Positions 41,203 through 53,623 of a DNA stretch of 64,000 nucleotides are shown here, one piece after another. A program made the translations under genes and the position numbers. Source of the stretch: Moringa oleifera (lineage: Eukaryota > Streptophyta > Magnoliopsida > Brassicales > Moringaceae); contig JAJFZO010000609.1 in the NCBI GenBank assembly GCA_021397835.1, positions 10,604,001 to 10,668,000 of the forward strand, given 5' to 3'. Below the pieces are notes generated by a model, which saw nothing but the letters and a program-made list of their open reading frames with translations, did no database searches and was not told the DNA's origin. Numbering within the stretch: position 1 is the stretch's first letter; every line of letters starts with the position of its first letter.

Positions 41203-44200
41203 ATGGAGAAACCAGAAATTAGGACGCAAAAATCATCTCTTGAAACGCCGCCTTTCTCTTTTCCCCTTCACCGTCGATCGCATCTCAAGAGTGAGACTTA
41301 CCGTACTCTTGTTCGTATTCTATCTCATTGCTATGGGCAGTCTGATGTTTCTCTTGTCACTCCGATTGCTCCTCTGGAGCTAATAAGACCAGGTAGCAAC
41401 CGAGATACAAAAATAATCTTGATCATCTGTATTTGCTTTTGATAACCTGTGTTTGGTTTCTTTCTTGGTGAATCTACTAGTGTATTGATCTATGAACTCG
41501 GTTTAGTGTTCTATGGAGTTGAATTGGAGATGAAAGCAGCAATTGAGCTTTTGATTATTAGGTGCTCTTTGGTTGCAGATTTAACACGATTCTATTGTTT
41601 ATGGGAGCAGATTTCTTATTTGGATTTTGGTAGAGAAAACTTGGTATCCTAGAATTTATGCATTGAACTTGAATATGAGGTTTTTGATTATTAAGAATTG
41701 CTACATTGGCAAGTTGGAACTTCTAAAGTACTTATATTGTTTTTGGAAGCCAAAATTTGGCTCTAATCTTTGCACAAAATAATATCTACTTATAGTTTCT
41801 TTTATCCTGGAAGGAGGATTGGACTTGTTTGTGTGAGAAGAGAACCTCCTAGCATTGTTTAGCTTTAACTTCATTATTCTTTTGTTGATGTTGTTTACTT
41901 TTCCAGAAGATGATGATAGTACTGGATCAGGGCAAGAAACTGAGAAAGAAATGCATGAACCTGGTGAAGTTTTTGGTCCTGTTAGCACTGAGCCTGAGAA
42001 TTTTATAGATCAACAATCCACAGTCATTAACAAGGACTTTGAAGTCAGAAGGTTTAACGAGACCCAGAGGGTAATGGATGAGATTGAGCATGTCATGCAA
42101 ATAGAAGAGAATGAAGGTACTTTGAAGCAAAAAGACTTGACTGCTGATTATGGTCCTGAAGGGGCTAGTTTCCATGACAGATTTTATCAGCAACAAATGT
42201 TAATAGATGAGTTAGAACTTATCATGAAAGGCAATGAAAAGCTTTTGCCAGACAGTGATATTAATCTTTCTTCAGTATCATTGGATGGAAACCAGAGTAG
42301 TACTGGTGTGGCTGCATCAGCGAATGATGAAGAGCAACAACTTGATCTTCAACAAATTGTGATGGAGAAACCTGGCAATGCATCACAGCTGCAAGCAGAT
42401 AAAAATAGTCAAAAGATCTCTCAAGTTTTTGATTGTGGTTTAGAAAAACATATGACTGGTGAAGTTTTAAAACCAAGTGAGAATAGCCAAGAACATAGTT
42501 CCTCAGTGAAGGCTAATTTGTTAGAAGGGGGGCATGAGATGCGGAAGAAAGAGATGGAATCAGAGAAAACTGTTGGTAGCAGTGGCACATTGCCTTCTAC
42601 TAACTTTATGATTGAAGATGTTGACATTGAAGAGGGAGAAATTTCTGGTGAAATTGGTGTTAATGATGAATCAATTGATATGCTTCTAAGAGATGCTTTA
42701 CCATCAGAAGGGCAGGTAAATGAGAATCAAGTTTCTGAAGATGTAATTGATAAAAGAGATTTCCATTGCAATAGAGAAATTAGAACTAGCAAAAAGGAGT
42801 CTGAGCCCACTTCCTTCACTGTAGATACCAACCATGATAGAGAACTGGAACTTGAAGAAAGTGCGACATGTAGGATGTTATTAAATGCCGAAACACTTGT
42901 TCCTCAAACATCTATTTTAGCTGAAGAGGCAGAGAGAGATAATTGCATGCCCTCAATTGGAGAAAACAAAAGAAAAGGCAGTAGAACAGAGGATTTTGGC
43001 TGTTGGGTGGCTTGTCCTAGCGGTGGACATGGAGGAACAGAAGAACAAATTGTAAGTGAAAACCAAGGAATCTCGTCTAAAGAAAAGGTAGAATTTCACT
43101 TTCCATTTTCTTTTTGCGATATTTTTATGTCATGGTCCATTCTGTCAGACATACTAATTTTTCCTACCATCTAGCTATAGCTCAAGCTTGGCTTGAGGGA
43201 CCACTTATTGACCCCCAAGTTGATGTAGGCCCCTTCGGTCAAGGTCCCTAGTGGGGAGGGTGTTACTTTCGTAACTTCAAATAGAGACTGTGACAGTCTT
43301 CTCTCTGTCATTTGTCTAGCGTTACTAGCTATATTTTTTATTCATAGCTTTGATCTGAGTATTTAACATATGATCCAAATAAAACTTCAGATCAGATTTT
43401 ATGAAACCACTGTCAGTAGTACCTTCAGCTTCCCTGTTTACATTTTGTAGGCCTTTTATGTTAATTAAAGTCGAACAAAGTTGTAATTTAAGACTAGGCT
43501 TATTCTTGTTACTGCTTCTGTGGCTTTAACGTCAAATATAGTGGGTGTGAGCCTTTTGCATCTTGCTCTTGTTTTCTAATAGAATATCAAAGTTCTGATG
43601 ACCTTGCATAAAAGCATAACTTTCCCTTATTAGTGACTATAAGAATGCATTTGGTTCATAACTCAGGAAAGAGCAATAAGTCTCGCAGGTGCATCTCTCT
43701 CTCTCTCTCTCCTCTCACTCTGTCTTTGAAGTGCTCCTCTTTCTCATTTGTTAGAAAGATCAAGAGAATGAAATTAACAGTGGCATGGAATTACTTGATT
43801 ACTACGGAATTTGTTTGGTGAGTTTGCTGCACATGTAACCAGCATGGTTTTCTTTGCTCATCTACAGTTGGATGCCGTTGCTAGTCACAAGAAAAAGCGG
43901 GGTCCTCTTTCTAAGGAAAAGAAAGCAAAGAAAAAGGTATTATTTGCTAACGGATTTGTTCTGTTTTTAAGATGCTGAGATGGATTCTTTTTTTTTTTTT
44001 TTGTAGCTTATTGGTTATTAATTGGTCAAAAGGTTCCATATCAAATTATTTTAGTATTTTTCCACAACCAACCGAAGCATTTATTTGTTTTTGATATACA
44101 GAACTGTCATTATATATGTTGGCTATGTATTCTAGTTAAAGCGTATAAGTGATTATTCATCCTAATCTACTGTGCAGCTAAAGGAACGAAAGAAACGAGC

Positions 44201-46676
44201 AGAAGAGAACAGACGCCTGGGGGTTAAAAGACTGAAACTACGTCCAGTTATGAAACCGAAAACTGTAACGTATTGCCGTCATTATCTCAATGGGAGATGC
44301 CATGAGGTTGTACAATGTCCTACATTTTCTTATTTTCATGCAATCTTTGTATGCCTCTTGTATGGTTTCAAAGTTTTATATGGTTCTGCTGTAGTGGAGG
44401 GAAATTCTGTTATTCTCGTTGCTTTCTTATTAGATCAAACGTAATTCCATAACTGAAATGCTTTTCTTGGTTTCATGTGATCCAGTTATTGTATAAGGGT
44501 GGGGAGTGGAGGAGATGAAAAGAAAATGTAGGCATTTGACTCATTGAAGAGTGGTTCAGGCTCCATAGCATGTTTTTAAGTACTGTTGTCATTTTTAGGA
44601 TGATTGTCCATGAAGACTCTGCTACCTTCTTCTCCTTGGCTCCCACGAAAATAGAAGGAAAAAAAAAAAAAAAAAGAAGACAAAAATATATTCCCAACCA
44701 ACAGCAGGTTGATTGTGGTAGTTTATGCAACCCAGACGATTCTTAATGCAGATTGGCCCCTTGCATTTGTGTGGTTGGTTGGGAGGAAATTAAAACAAAG
44801 GGATAAATTCAGGTTTAAGAAAGAGTAAAGATGGGAAAGAAAGTGTCTACTTTGTTTCTTTTAGATATTCTTCCCTCAATTAAATTTTTGGAAGATATGT
44901 TCCATGTTGATGTTGTATGTTATATACTTTCCGCTAGATCTTTTTACTTTGTTGTCTACTTATTATTAACTTCTTTTTTGCAGGGAGATAAGTGCAAATT
45001 CTCACATGATACAATACCGTTGACAAAATCCAAGGTAATCATTGAACTTAGTACTCACCACTTCACAAGTGTGATTTCTATTGATATGTATCTGTTAAAG
45101 TGAACCTGCAGTGTTAATGAGAGAAATGAGTTTGTCAACATGTTACTTGCTGTGTTCTCTTTTTTCCTTTTCTTCTATTGTGGATTTATGGGTGGGAGTT
45201 CTTTTTCTCTTCTGCCAGCGGGGAAGAGAGAAAGGGGGGGGGGGGGGGGGGGGGGGGGCTTTGGAATTGTGACCAGCTTTTGAAGACTCTCTCTGTCTCT
45301 CTCCCACTTGCTCTTTCTTCATTTTTGTTTTTCTCATGCTTACATTCATTCTGGTGTTGCAGCCATGCTGTCATTTTGCACGTCGCTCTTGTATGAAAGG
45401 AGATGATTGTCCATTTGATCATCAGCTCTCCAAGTACCCCTGCACCACTTTTGTTACCAAAGGTTTTTGCAGCAAAGGCAATGATTGTATGTTTTCACAC
45501 AAGGTATATTTTTCCCTTGCACTGTGCTTGTAGTTCGACATGCAGTAAAACATAATCAGTTAGGTTAAAAGCTTATTGACAATAAATTTTTTGAGTGCTA
45601 ATTGACTATGTTCATTGCAGATGCTACCTAAACAAGACGCTCTATCAGCTACAGATGCTTTGAAATCTAAAGCAGCCCCTTCACTGCTGCTGGATACTTT
45701 ACATTTGAAGAAGCAATCAAACATCAGTGGTCCTTCCCATCAAAATGTTGATGCTTCATCCTACTCTGTCCTGTCTTGCAAAAGTTCCATGCAGAATGTA
45801 ACAGAGACATTGCTGAATCCACATGCTTTGCCAACCAGAGGTTCTAGTTCTTTCTCTGCTGGGGAATTGTCGGTTCAATCTAGTAAGCCTAACCAAAGCA
45901 TCTCGTCTCCTAAGATCAATGAAGTTGTCAAAGTTGGAAATCAGACCAGCCCAAATGCATCTCACCTGGTACAAAACATGAAGGGGATTCTGATGGGAAC
46001 TCCACCAGCCATGACACCCAAGGGTTTAAATTTTCTCTCATTTGGCAAAGCTTCATCTGTGGGTTCCAGTAGCAGGAAATTAGCTGGCTCACCCTTGAAT
46101 AAAAAAGATGGTTTTAGATCATCGCTAGCAAATAACTTAAGTTTGCATGAACAAGCTGGCTCATCTTCCAGCAGGGACAATAATTTTGATCTGAGCAACC
46201 AGGCAACCCAAAGTGTATCAAACCCATATCAGAACTTGAATGAGATGCTGAAGAAAAGTCTTTCCAGAAGAGATTTAACAGATGACTCTGGTAGCAAAGG
46301 ACAAGCTAACTTCTCTTCAAGTTTGTGTGCTGGTCTCAGTTCAACTGTTCAAGAGAATGGAAATGCATCTGATAAACATCCAAATCCAAGTGTCAAGCAG
46401 CCGAAGCTGGTGGCTTCTCCCCTAACTTCGGGTCAATCTTTAGACCAATTGGCACGTGGGTGCTGTAGAAACACACCAACTTCAACTCAGAAGGCACTCA
46501 TATCAGCTCTTGCATTTGCTGCAAAAATTGAATCAGACATGAAGATAAATAGTTCTGCCAGCAGTTCTCTAGCTGTCAGTAAGGATGAAATGAATAGTAG
46601 TCATGGAGGTCCAAAGAGTGATTCTTCAAAAATTTTGGCATTCTTGTCTAGTTTAAGTAGTAAAACAAAGCAATAG
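41203..46676 (+). CDS. C3H65: CCCH zinc-finger protein, C3H65/EMB1789-like
   Basis: Nuclear, probably RNA-binding protein; the Arabidopsis relative At5g56930 (EMB1789) is needed for embryo development. Seven exons: 41203-41392, 41907-43087, 43868-43936, 44178-44306, 44984-45034, 45363-45503, 45621-46676, giving 938 residues. The long N-terminal region is acidic and low-complexity, with a repeated (V/M)DEIE/IDELEL(I)MK-like helix. A Lys/Arg-rich block (SHKKKRGPLSKEKKAKKK, then KERKKRAEENRR) follows. Three tandem fingers come next: YCRHYLNGRCHEGDKCKFSH (C-x7-C-x5-C-x3-H), PCCHFARRSCMKGDDCPFDH (same spacing), and one starting PCTTFVTKGFC (C-x8-C-x5-C-x3-H). The tail is Ser/Asn-rich. The frame is open upstream to 41158 without an ATG, so 41203 is the start. 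Finger codons are split over exons 4-6; intron 5 holds a 25-nt G tract. Confidence 0.92.
45234..45258 (+). repeat. Poly-G tract in C3H65 intron 5
   Basis: A pure run of about 25 G on the transcribed-sense strand, about 105 nt upstream of the exon 6 acceptor. It can form G-quadruplexes in RNA or DNA, and its length is likely to vary or be miscalled. Confidence 0.9.
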
Positions 46677-46876
46677 AGATAGCACTGCCAACTGTTTGAC
46701 GGCAAAAAATATTCAAGGCAGATGAAGATAGCAAATTTGCAGCTGGTTTTGAAGTTGTTAGAAGCTAGTTGAGAAATGGAAAAGGAGAAGGTTAAAAGTG
46801 GTGGCTGTTTTGTTGTTTGCTGGCATTGTAATATACCAGTGCTTCTGATCAGTGCAGGAGTGCCAGTTACTTGATG

Positions 46877-46956
<80 letters not shown>

Positions 46957-49832
46957 TCAGTCAACTTGGTGCAATTCATGCTTCTGTTTATGTAATAATC
47001 GGTTTAAAGTCTTCCTGTTTATCCTCAGTGCTGTCCATGCTACTGGTTATGCAAGTATAGGTTTAAAGTCTTTCTGTTTGTCGTCTGAGATAGCAGATGA
47101 GCAGCAAACTGTAACAATGATTTGTGGTATAGGCGGACTCTTGGATTATCTTACTGCAATTTTGACAAGTTACAGTGCTCTTTCTCCTGTTTTTTCTTTT
47201 CAATGAATGTCTTGTGATTCACAGATCTAATAACATTGTGTGAACTAGTGTCACAGCTGACTTGGGAGGTCCTTGGATTGGTAATTGCACCTGGACGTAA
47301 GTCTGGAGCCATGGAGCTCAGCTCTTATGTGTTTTTTTTTTTTTTTTATATCAGAATACTCTTACGTTTTTCTTATCGGAAAGATAGTTACAGTAGATTC
47401 ACTTAGCACTAAGGGAGTGCCACCATATAAATGTGTACTTAGCTATTTGGTTTTCTGCAGCTTTATTGATTTATGCCTAGGGGAAAGCCAATGTCATGGA
47501 TTATCATTTTAGTTATAGCCTTGTGAGTTCCTTTAGTTGTATTCTTCTTTCTGGTTATAACACTTTGCAGTTATTACACTGTTGCCTTCCGAACCCCATT
47601 TCTTTGATTATGTATCCATATTGCCTTCATCTTTTACTGAAATTCTTGATATATTTCATCAACTCTTTTTAAGTTCTTGAGTTAATTTGTTCCTGAATTT
47701 TGTTTGCTTATTTTTCACAGCGGATCCTTTGACACTTCCAATAACAAGTTGCTACATCAACTTGCATAAATTCAGGAGAAGGTATGTTGAGCTTAGCTTG
47801 CTTCAGCAGAAGTATTTTTCAGATTTGTATGCAATGTGACAATGGACGAGTTTGGAGCCCAATGGTGTAGCACATGAATGTGGTGTTGGTAAGGTATGTT
47901 CAGATGTTCGGTTTTTTGTTTCTGAAAGGTAAAATCAAAAAACAATCCTTTCCCGTATCTTGATAAAATTTCCCCCCTTTCCCTCGGGCTGGAGTGTAGT
48001 ATGATTTGTTTCTTTCTTGAAGAGCTACTGACAACATATCTTCCATTATTTTCAAGGGTGCCTTTCAAATGGAACATGTTACATGCAAGCTATAGTCTTG
48101 GATCTGGTGAAGAGTAGTGTCAGTGTTGTCTCCAATTCAGGTGTCAAACTATTAAATTTGATTTGGACCATAAGTGAAGTACTAGTCTGAATTATATCAT
48201 CACATAGAGGCTTTCCTGTGCTTGCACTCCATGCGAATGATGTGTATTATACAGTTACAGGATATACCTTGCTGGACTGGATGTATTGTCACCAAATGGA
48301 GCCAATTCGCTTTCAATTTTACAAAACCATTAAAGTTGGTGTTAAAAGTTTCTGAGAGTTGGACTCGGTAGATCTGCATAATTGTTATGAGGGACCCAAG
48401 TCAATATTTTCGTGGGGCTAACATTATTGAACCTCTGGACTATGATCATCACCAAAGTGAAAAGGTGATCTCTGCTACTTTTCTGCATCATAGATTCAAA
48501 TTTGTTTGAATTGTGACACTAACATTTCGACTTTTGAATTTTCTTTTCAACAGCTCTTAGAACTTTCTCCTTGCGAATATTTCTGTTTGAATTATTATCA
48601 GGCACTGCTGCCCATCAGCCATGTTAACTTTTCGGGTTTCTTTTCCCTTTCAAGAGAAATTGCCGCTTCAGATGATGTGGTATTATCAATCATGGAATCA
48701 CTGAAGGTAAGATTAAGAACAAGCAGGTCATCAGAACTGGAGATCCCAGTAGCCATCTTGCCCCAGTAAGATCTCCTTGCTCTTACATCATACGGCTTGG
48801 TTACATCTCACATGGTGGTTCCCGTCACATGGGCACGTGCAATTGAGTGGTAAAATAGTTTTTATTTTTTTATTTTTACATAAGAAAGAAAGAAAGAAAC
48901 GGCGGCGTTTTGGCAAAACAAACTTCGCAACAGGTCATTCATCTACAGATTCCTGGAGATACAATAGCAGACCGAATCTTCAACGTAACATGTGATGTCT
49001 CACCAAACTTGTAGCTGACACCTTTTCATGCCCAACGAACTTAAACCTTTTTTCTTACACTAGTTGTTCCCACTACATTTTCCATCCCTTCTTGGCACAA
49101 GCCATACTTGTTACGACAGTATGCAGTACCGTAGGTTTTTGTTGTCAAGCATCCACCATCTCTCATTAATGCTTTAAACACTGCCTCATGTGATTCCATT
49201 ATAGTATCAAGCACTCCCCTGTACCATTTTCCTTAGCTTTACCTCTCGTTCCTTTTGCTTCACTGTCCATAACTTTATCCTTCGCTCTCTTCCTCTGACT
49301 GCTGAAGTACCTCATCGATTTGTTGATTAAAATATTAAAGAATGGATTCTGCCAACTTGAACTTACATAGAAATGTTAATTACTAGATCATATAAGTTTG
49401 ATATTAAATTTACACACATCAATTAATGATGAGTTCATTTACATTAGTTTAAGATCAATTTTCTTTCCAATTTTAAAATTGTAAGTAAAGTTTTGAGAAA
49501 TAATAAAAATGATGGATTTCTGATGTCTCATCAGACCTTCGGATTTATAGGCGTGAAACATGCTAACGTGCAGTTCTGTGGCAAAAGAGAGTAATTTCCG
49601 GGATCAGCGGTTTCATCTTACGTGGCAGAAGATGCTTGGGTGTTTAGCCTGCAACTGGTGAGGTGGCAGGCACGTTAAAATCTCTCATCTAACTGTTATA
49701 CCCACCGGTTCTCTGACTTCACTGCGCCCTCTCTCTTACTTCATGTATAAAATCACAGCATCTGTGTTGCAGCAAACATCACCACCGAACCTACTGTTTC
49801 CCTCCCCTCTCTCTCTCTCTCTCTCTCTCTCA
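46677..49832. other. C3H65 3' region and SurE upstream region
   Basis: Holds the C3H65 3' UTR, a CA/TA microsatellite and a T run at 47331-47347. ORFs near 47285-47512 and 48506-48769 belong to no family I recognise. The segment around 48650-48710, ending GAAG|GTAAG, looks faintly like an exon but has no partner exons. The SurE promoter and leader end in a CT tract (about 49807-49831) that touches the start codon. Confidence 0.45.
46881..46953. repeat. Compound (CA)n(TA)n microsatellite
   Basis: About 22 CA units followed by about 13 TA units, just downstream of the C3H65 stop and probably in its 3' UTR. Likely length-polymorphic. Confidence 0.95.
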
Positions 49833-52800
49833 ATGACGACTTCTGTGAGGAATAACTTCTTGCCTCCGTCACTGATCTCCAATCTGCAGCAGGTGTTGAT
49901 CAGCCGAAAGGACGGCGTAGAAGAACTATCCAAGAAGCCGCGTGAATCGAGCCAAGCTGCTTCGTTATGCAGTGATGAGGCTAACACAAAAAAAGACTGT
50001 AAAAAGCCAGTGGTGTTGGTGACGAATGCTGAAGGAATAGATTCTCCTGGTCTCGCATTCCTAGTCGAAGCTCTGGTTCTCGATGGCCGCTTTGATGTTC
50101 ATGTCTGCGCTCCTCAATCGTCAGTTCTATCTTTTCTCTTTCTCTTTGTGTACATTTCTATACAATTCTACACATCTATCTGCGTGTATCGTATTGTGTT
50201 TAATTTGTATTGGAAACTTATTCTTTCTTTTTCCATGTACGTATGACCACTTTGTACTAAGCTCAGATTCTATGATTCAAAAATCCGAATACTGTAATTG
50301 ACATGTTGTCTCAATTGAACCGCATTGTTGTTGTACCTGAATAGTTACGTTTGGTTATATAACTGAGTTTTTCTTCTTCTTTTTTTCTTGATTCAGTGAT
50401 AAATCCGTGTCTGGTCATTCTGTGACAGTAAGAGAGACACTTGCTGTGTGTTCGGCTGAAATTAGCGGTGCCACTGCTTATGAGGTTTCAGGTAATTCTA
50501 CATTTCCACTTTTCAATGTCCTCAGATGTTCAAATAGAGAAAACAGCAAGTGGTGTGCAATTGTGTACTGGTTTCTTTTCCAAGGAGCGAAACCCTATGG
50601 CTTATAATTAATGCCTTTCTAGTGGCTCCTGCTTACTCTTTTCAGCTGCTGGTTTTTAGGATATTTATCCTTGACAAGGCAGTAGTTGACTCCTCTCTGT
50701 TGTAGTATCTGTTAAATTGATTAGAAATGAGCTTAAGTAGTGGTATTTATGACCAGGGACGCCCGTGGATTGTGTTTCGTTGGCTCTGTCTGGGGCATTG
50801 TTTTCTTGGTCAAAGCCTCTTATGGTATGAATTTATTGTCAGTGTGTAGATTTGTTCATGTTTTCATCTCCAAGGTCTTCATACATTTTCAAAATTCAGG
50901 TAATTAGTGGAATAACAAGGGGATCAACTTGCGGTTACAACATGTAAGCAATCAGCTCACTTCCATATTACTCTGATTTCCTCTGTTTCATCATTATGTT
51001 TTGCCCAGGTGCTCCCTATTTGAACATGATTGCTTGTCAGATCACTTCCATATTACTCTGATTTCCTCTGTTTCATCATTATGTTTTGCCCAGGTGCTCC
51101 CTATTTGAACATGATTGCTTGTCAGATTGTGATATAACTGTATGATAATGTTGGTTCTCGACCTTTAAGTTCTTGTTCTTTTTTTAATTTAAATGACCCA
51201 CAGGTTTCATTCAGGGGCCTTTGCTGGTGCTAGAGAGGCTCTGATCTGTGGAGTACCATCTTTGTGCATATCAATGAACTGGTGAATATTAAATTTGTGT
51301 TACCTTATGTTCTGTGGTCACAAAATAAATTCTGTCTCGTGGGGATATATAAAATAACAGTATTTTCTTTTTTCTTTCAGGAAGAAGGATGTGAACTGTG
51401 AAAGTGATCTGAAGGATGGGGCCAAAGTTTGTTTACCATTAATATATGCAACGATAAGAGACATCGAGAACGGAACTTTTCCTAAAAGTTGTTTATTGAG
51501 TATAGCAGTTCCTAGCTGTCCTCAAATAAACAAGGTTCGCTTTTCTGAGCTGCTTCTTCTTCTTCCTATTCTCCTGCTGCTACTTCTGCATCTTTTTGGA
51601 AATAATTTAAACGCTCTTTTCCTGTGAAAAAAAAGAGGATATAATGTATACCGATTACAAATAACTTTGCCTCTATCTGGCACTTGGATTATTTCATTAT
51701 GATGTGGTATGGAGCTGATCTTGGAATGGTGAGAACTTCAGAGTTGTGTAATGTCATGATAATCTAATCTCTAACGTGAATTAGGCTCCATTTCTGTGTG
51801 CAAATGCCACTGCTTTCTCAAAAAAGTACACTTAAGGATCCAGTTTATGATGGCTGTCTCTGAGTTCGGTTAACCGAGAAGGATTTGGAAATGGTATTCC
51901 TGGTGGTGGAAAGGTTCTTTTTGTTGTTTTGTGGATCACACTTGAAATTTTGAAAAGTTTCAGGATTCCTAGGTATTTAGGGTAGCAAGTTCAGTTTACT
52001 CTGTATGGAGCATTTGTTACTATTTAATTGTCTGATCATTCTGAATGTTCTAAGTGATATCATTCTATTTTACAGAGCAAGTTCAGTTTACTCTGTATGG
52101 AGCATTTGTTAGTATTTAAATGTCTGATCATTCTGAATGTTTCAAGTGATATCATTCTATTTTACAGAGCAAGTTCAGTTTCCTCTGTATGGAGCATTTG
52201 TTAGTATTTGATTGTCTGATCATTCTGAATGTTCCAAGTGATATCATTCTATTTTACAGAGCAAGTTCAGTTTCCTCTGTATGGAGCATTTGTTAGTATT
52301 CAATTGTCTGATCATTCTGAATGTTCACTTTTTATTTTTTTAATTTTTGAATTCCTTTTTGCACAATCCCAGACTTCTGGAATACAGTATTTTACTCTTA
52401 AATTGTTTACATATTTAAAGGATTGAAAGATGTCTTAGAACCTGAAATCTCGTAGAAAGAGGGAAGTAGAAGCTGGTCATTGTATGCTGTAATTTCGTTG
52501 TAGTGTTATGAGGAGCAGACTGATCGGTTAGCTAAAACAATAGTAGCACAATTGTCATATCTTAGGGAATAGCTTTACCATTCTTTTTTGTTTAGTTTTC
52601 ATTTCATATCAAGGTTTCCTGTCAAGATAGAATGGCAGCAAGAATGTCCAAGGAATCGGCATTTCTTGCCTCCCATCCTCCCTCTATCTGACACCCTAAA
52701 GATTGAGGCAATCATATAGCTTGAAGTCTTCTCAATATTTTAATGGTTAAATCTGTCTGGCAGGGATTCAAGGTGACCAGGCAGAGTTTATGCAGGTCCT

Positions 52801-53623
52801 CCTTGGGCTGGCAAGTTGTGTCAGCAAACAGGCGTCCTTCTGCTGGCAATTTCATGTCCAATCAGCAAAGCCTTGGTATTAAGCTTGCTCAGCTCAGCAG
52901 AGATGCCTCTGCAGCCGTGAGTACCTCTTCTATTTAGTACCAGAAAGGCTACTTTCTTAAGTTGTGACTTTTTGTTTCATTGTTAGCCCTTGAATTGCTG
53001 ACCTTGGGGATTTTTCAGGGAGCAGCACGCCACTTGAGCTCACAAAGGAAGACTGTTGAGATTGAATCTATTGGTGTTGCAGAAAAGTTTAATGTGCAAC
53101 CAAAAGTGAAGAAATACTTTCGTTTGGAGGTACAATGAACTATGCGATGTTTCAGTCAAGAAAAGTCATCTGTTATAAATTTATGTCGCTTGGTAAAGGA
53201 GACAGGCCTAAAAGGGAAAAAAGAGACCAAAAAAAAAAAGAAAAAAAGAGTCTATCTTAGCAATTATAAGCCATCGCAAGAGCCCCATGAAACTCTCTCC
53301 TTCTCTAAGTTGATTGCATTATTTTTGAAGCACAGACAAGTAAGCCAGTATTCTATTCATACATGCAGTTGTCAGAAAAGGCACCAGAAAATGAGGGTGA
53401 AGATATTGATTTCGCTGCTCTTGAAGAGGGATATGTGAGTTGTGTGACATTGCTTATTTGATATTTCTTCAACAAACTCCTTTGTCAATTGCTGACTGAC
53501 TTTTGACTTTCTGTTTGGCAGGTTGCTTTAACTCCTTTCTCTTTGTCTTCAGCGGACCATTCTCAGATTCAAACATTGGTCTCAAACTGGGTAGCTGTTT
53601 CACTTGGTGGTGCAGAGCAATAA
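49833..53623 (+). CDS. SurE-like protein (survival protein E / acid phosphatase family)
   Basis: Member of the SurE family, in bacteria metal-dependent 5'/3'-nucleotidases. Ten exons: 49833-50119, 50397-50491, 50757-50824, 50900-50943, 51204-51281, 51381-51534, 52764-52916, 53019-53129, 53369-53434, 53522-53623, giving 385 residues. Family landmarks are present: PVVLVTNAEGIDSPGL, VHVCAPQSDKSVSGHSVT, SGTPVDCVSLALSG, VISGITRGSTCG and FHSGAFAGAREALICGVPS, with the plant C-terminal module SANRRPSAGNFMSNQQSLG. Key residues deviate. The NDDG metal-binding pair is NAEG (Ala66, Glu67) and the Asn of SGIN is Thr156; Ser99 is kept. The Arabidopsis relative At1g72880, as I remember it, has NSDG and SGIN. 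Catalytic activity is therefore doubtful. ATG 49833 directly follows a CT-rich leader. Introns 4 and 6 contain tandem duplications. Confidence 0.9.
50957..51126. repeat. Tandem duplication, 85 bp x 2, in SurE intron 4
   Basis: Two nearly identical 85-bp units in direct tandem (50957-51041 and 51042-51126), starting TCACTTCCATATTAC. Recent in appearance, non-coding. Confidence 0.92.
51984..52327. repeat. Tandem repeat, 92 bp x about 3.7, in SurE intron 6
   Basis: Units begin at 51984, 52076, 52168 and 52260 with AGCAAGTTCAGTTT; the last is cut short at about 52327. Copies differ by a few bases each. Every full unit ends in ATTCTATTTTACAG, which resembles a 3' splice site. The array lies about 440 nt upstream of the exon 7 acceptor. 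Confidence 0.93.

Noticed and set aside
46758..47206. ORFs across the CA/TA microsatellite
   Set aside because: They exist only because dinucleotide repeats lack stops.
48506..48995. Small gene upstream of SurE
   Set aside because: The ORFs have no family resemblance, the starts are weak and no partner exons could be assembled.
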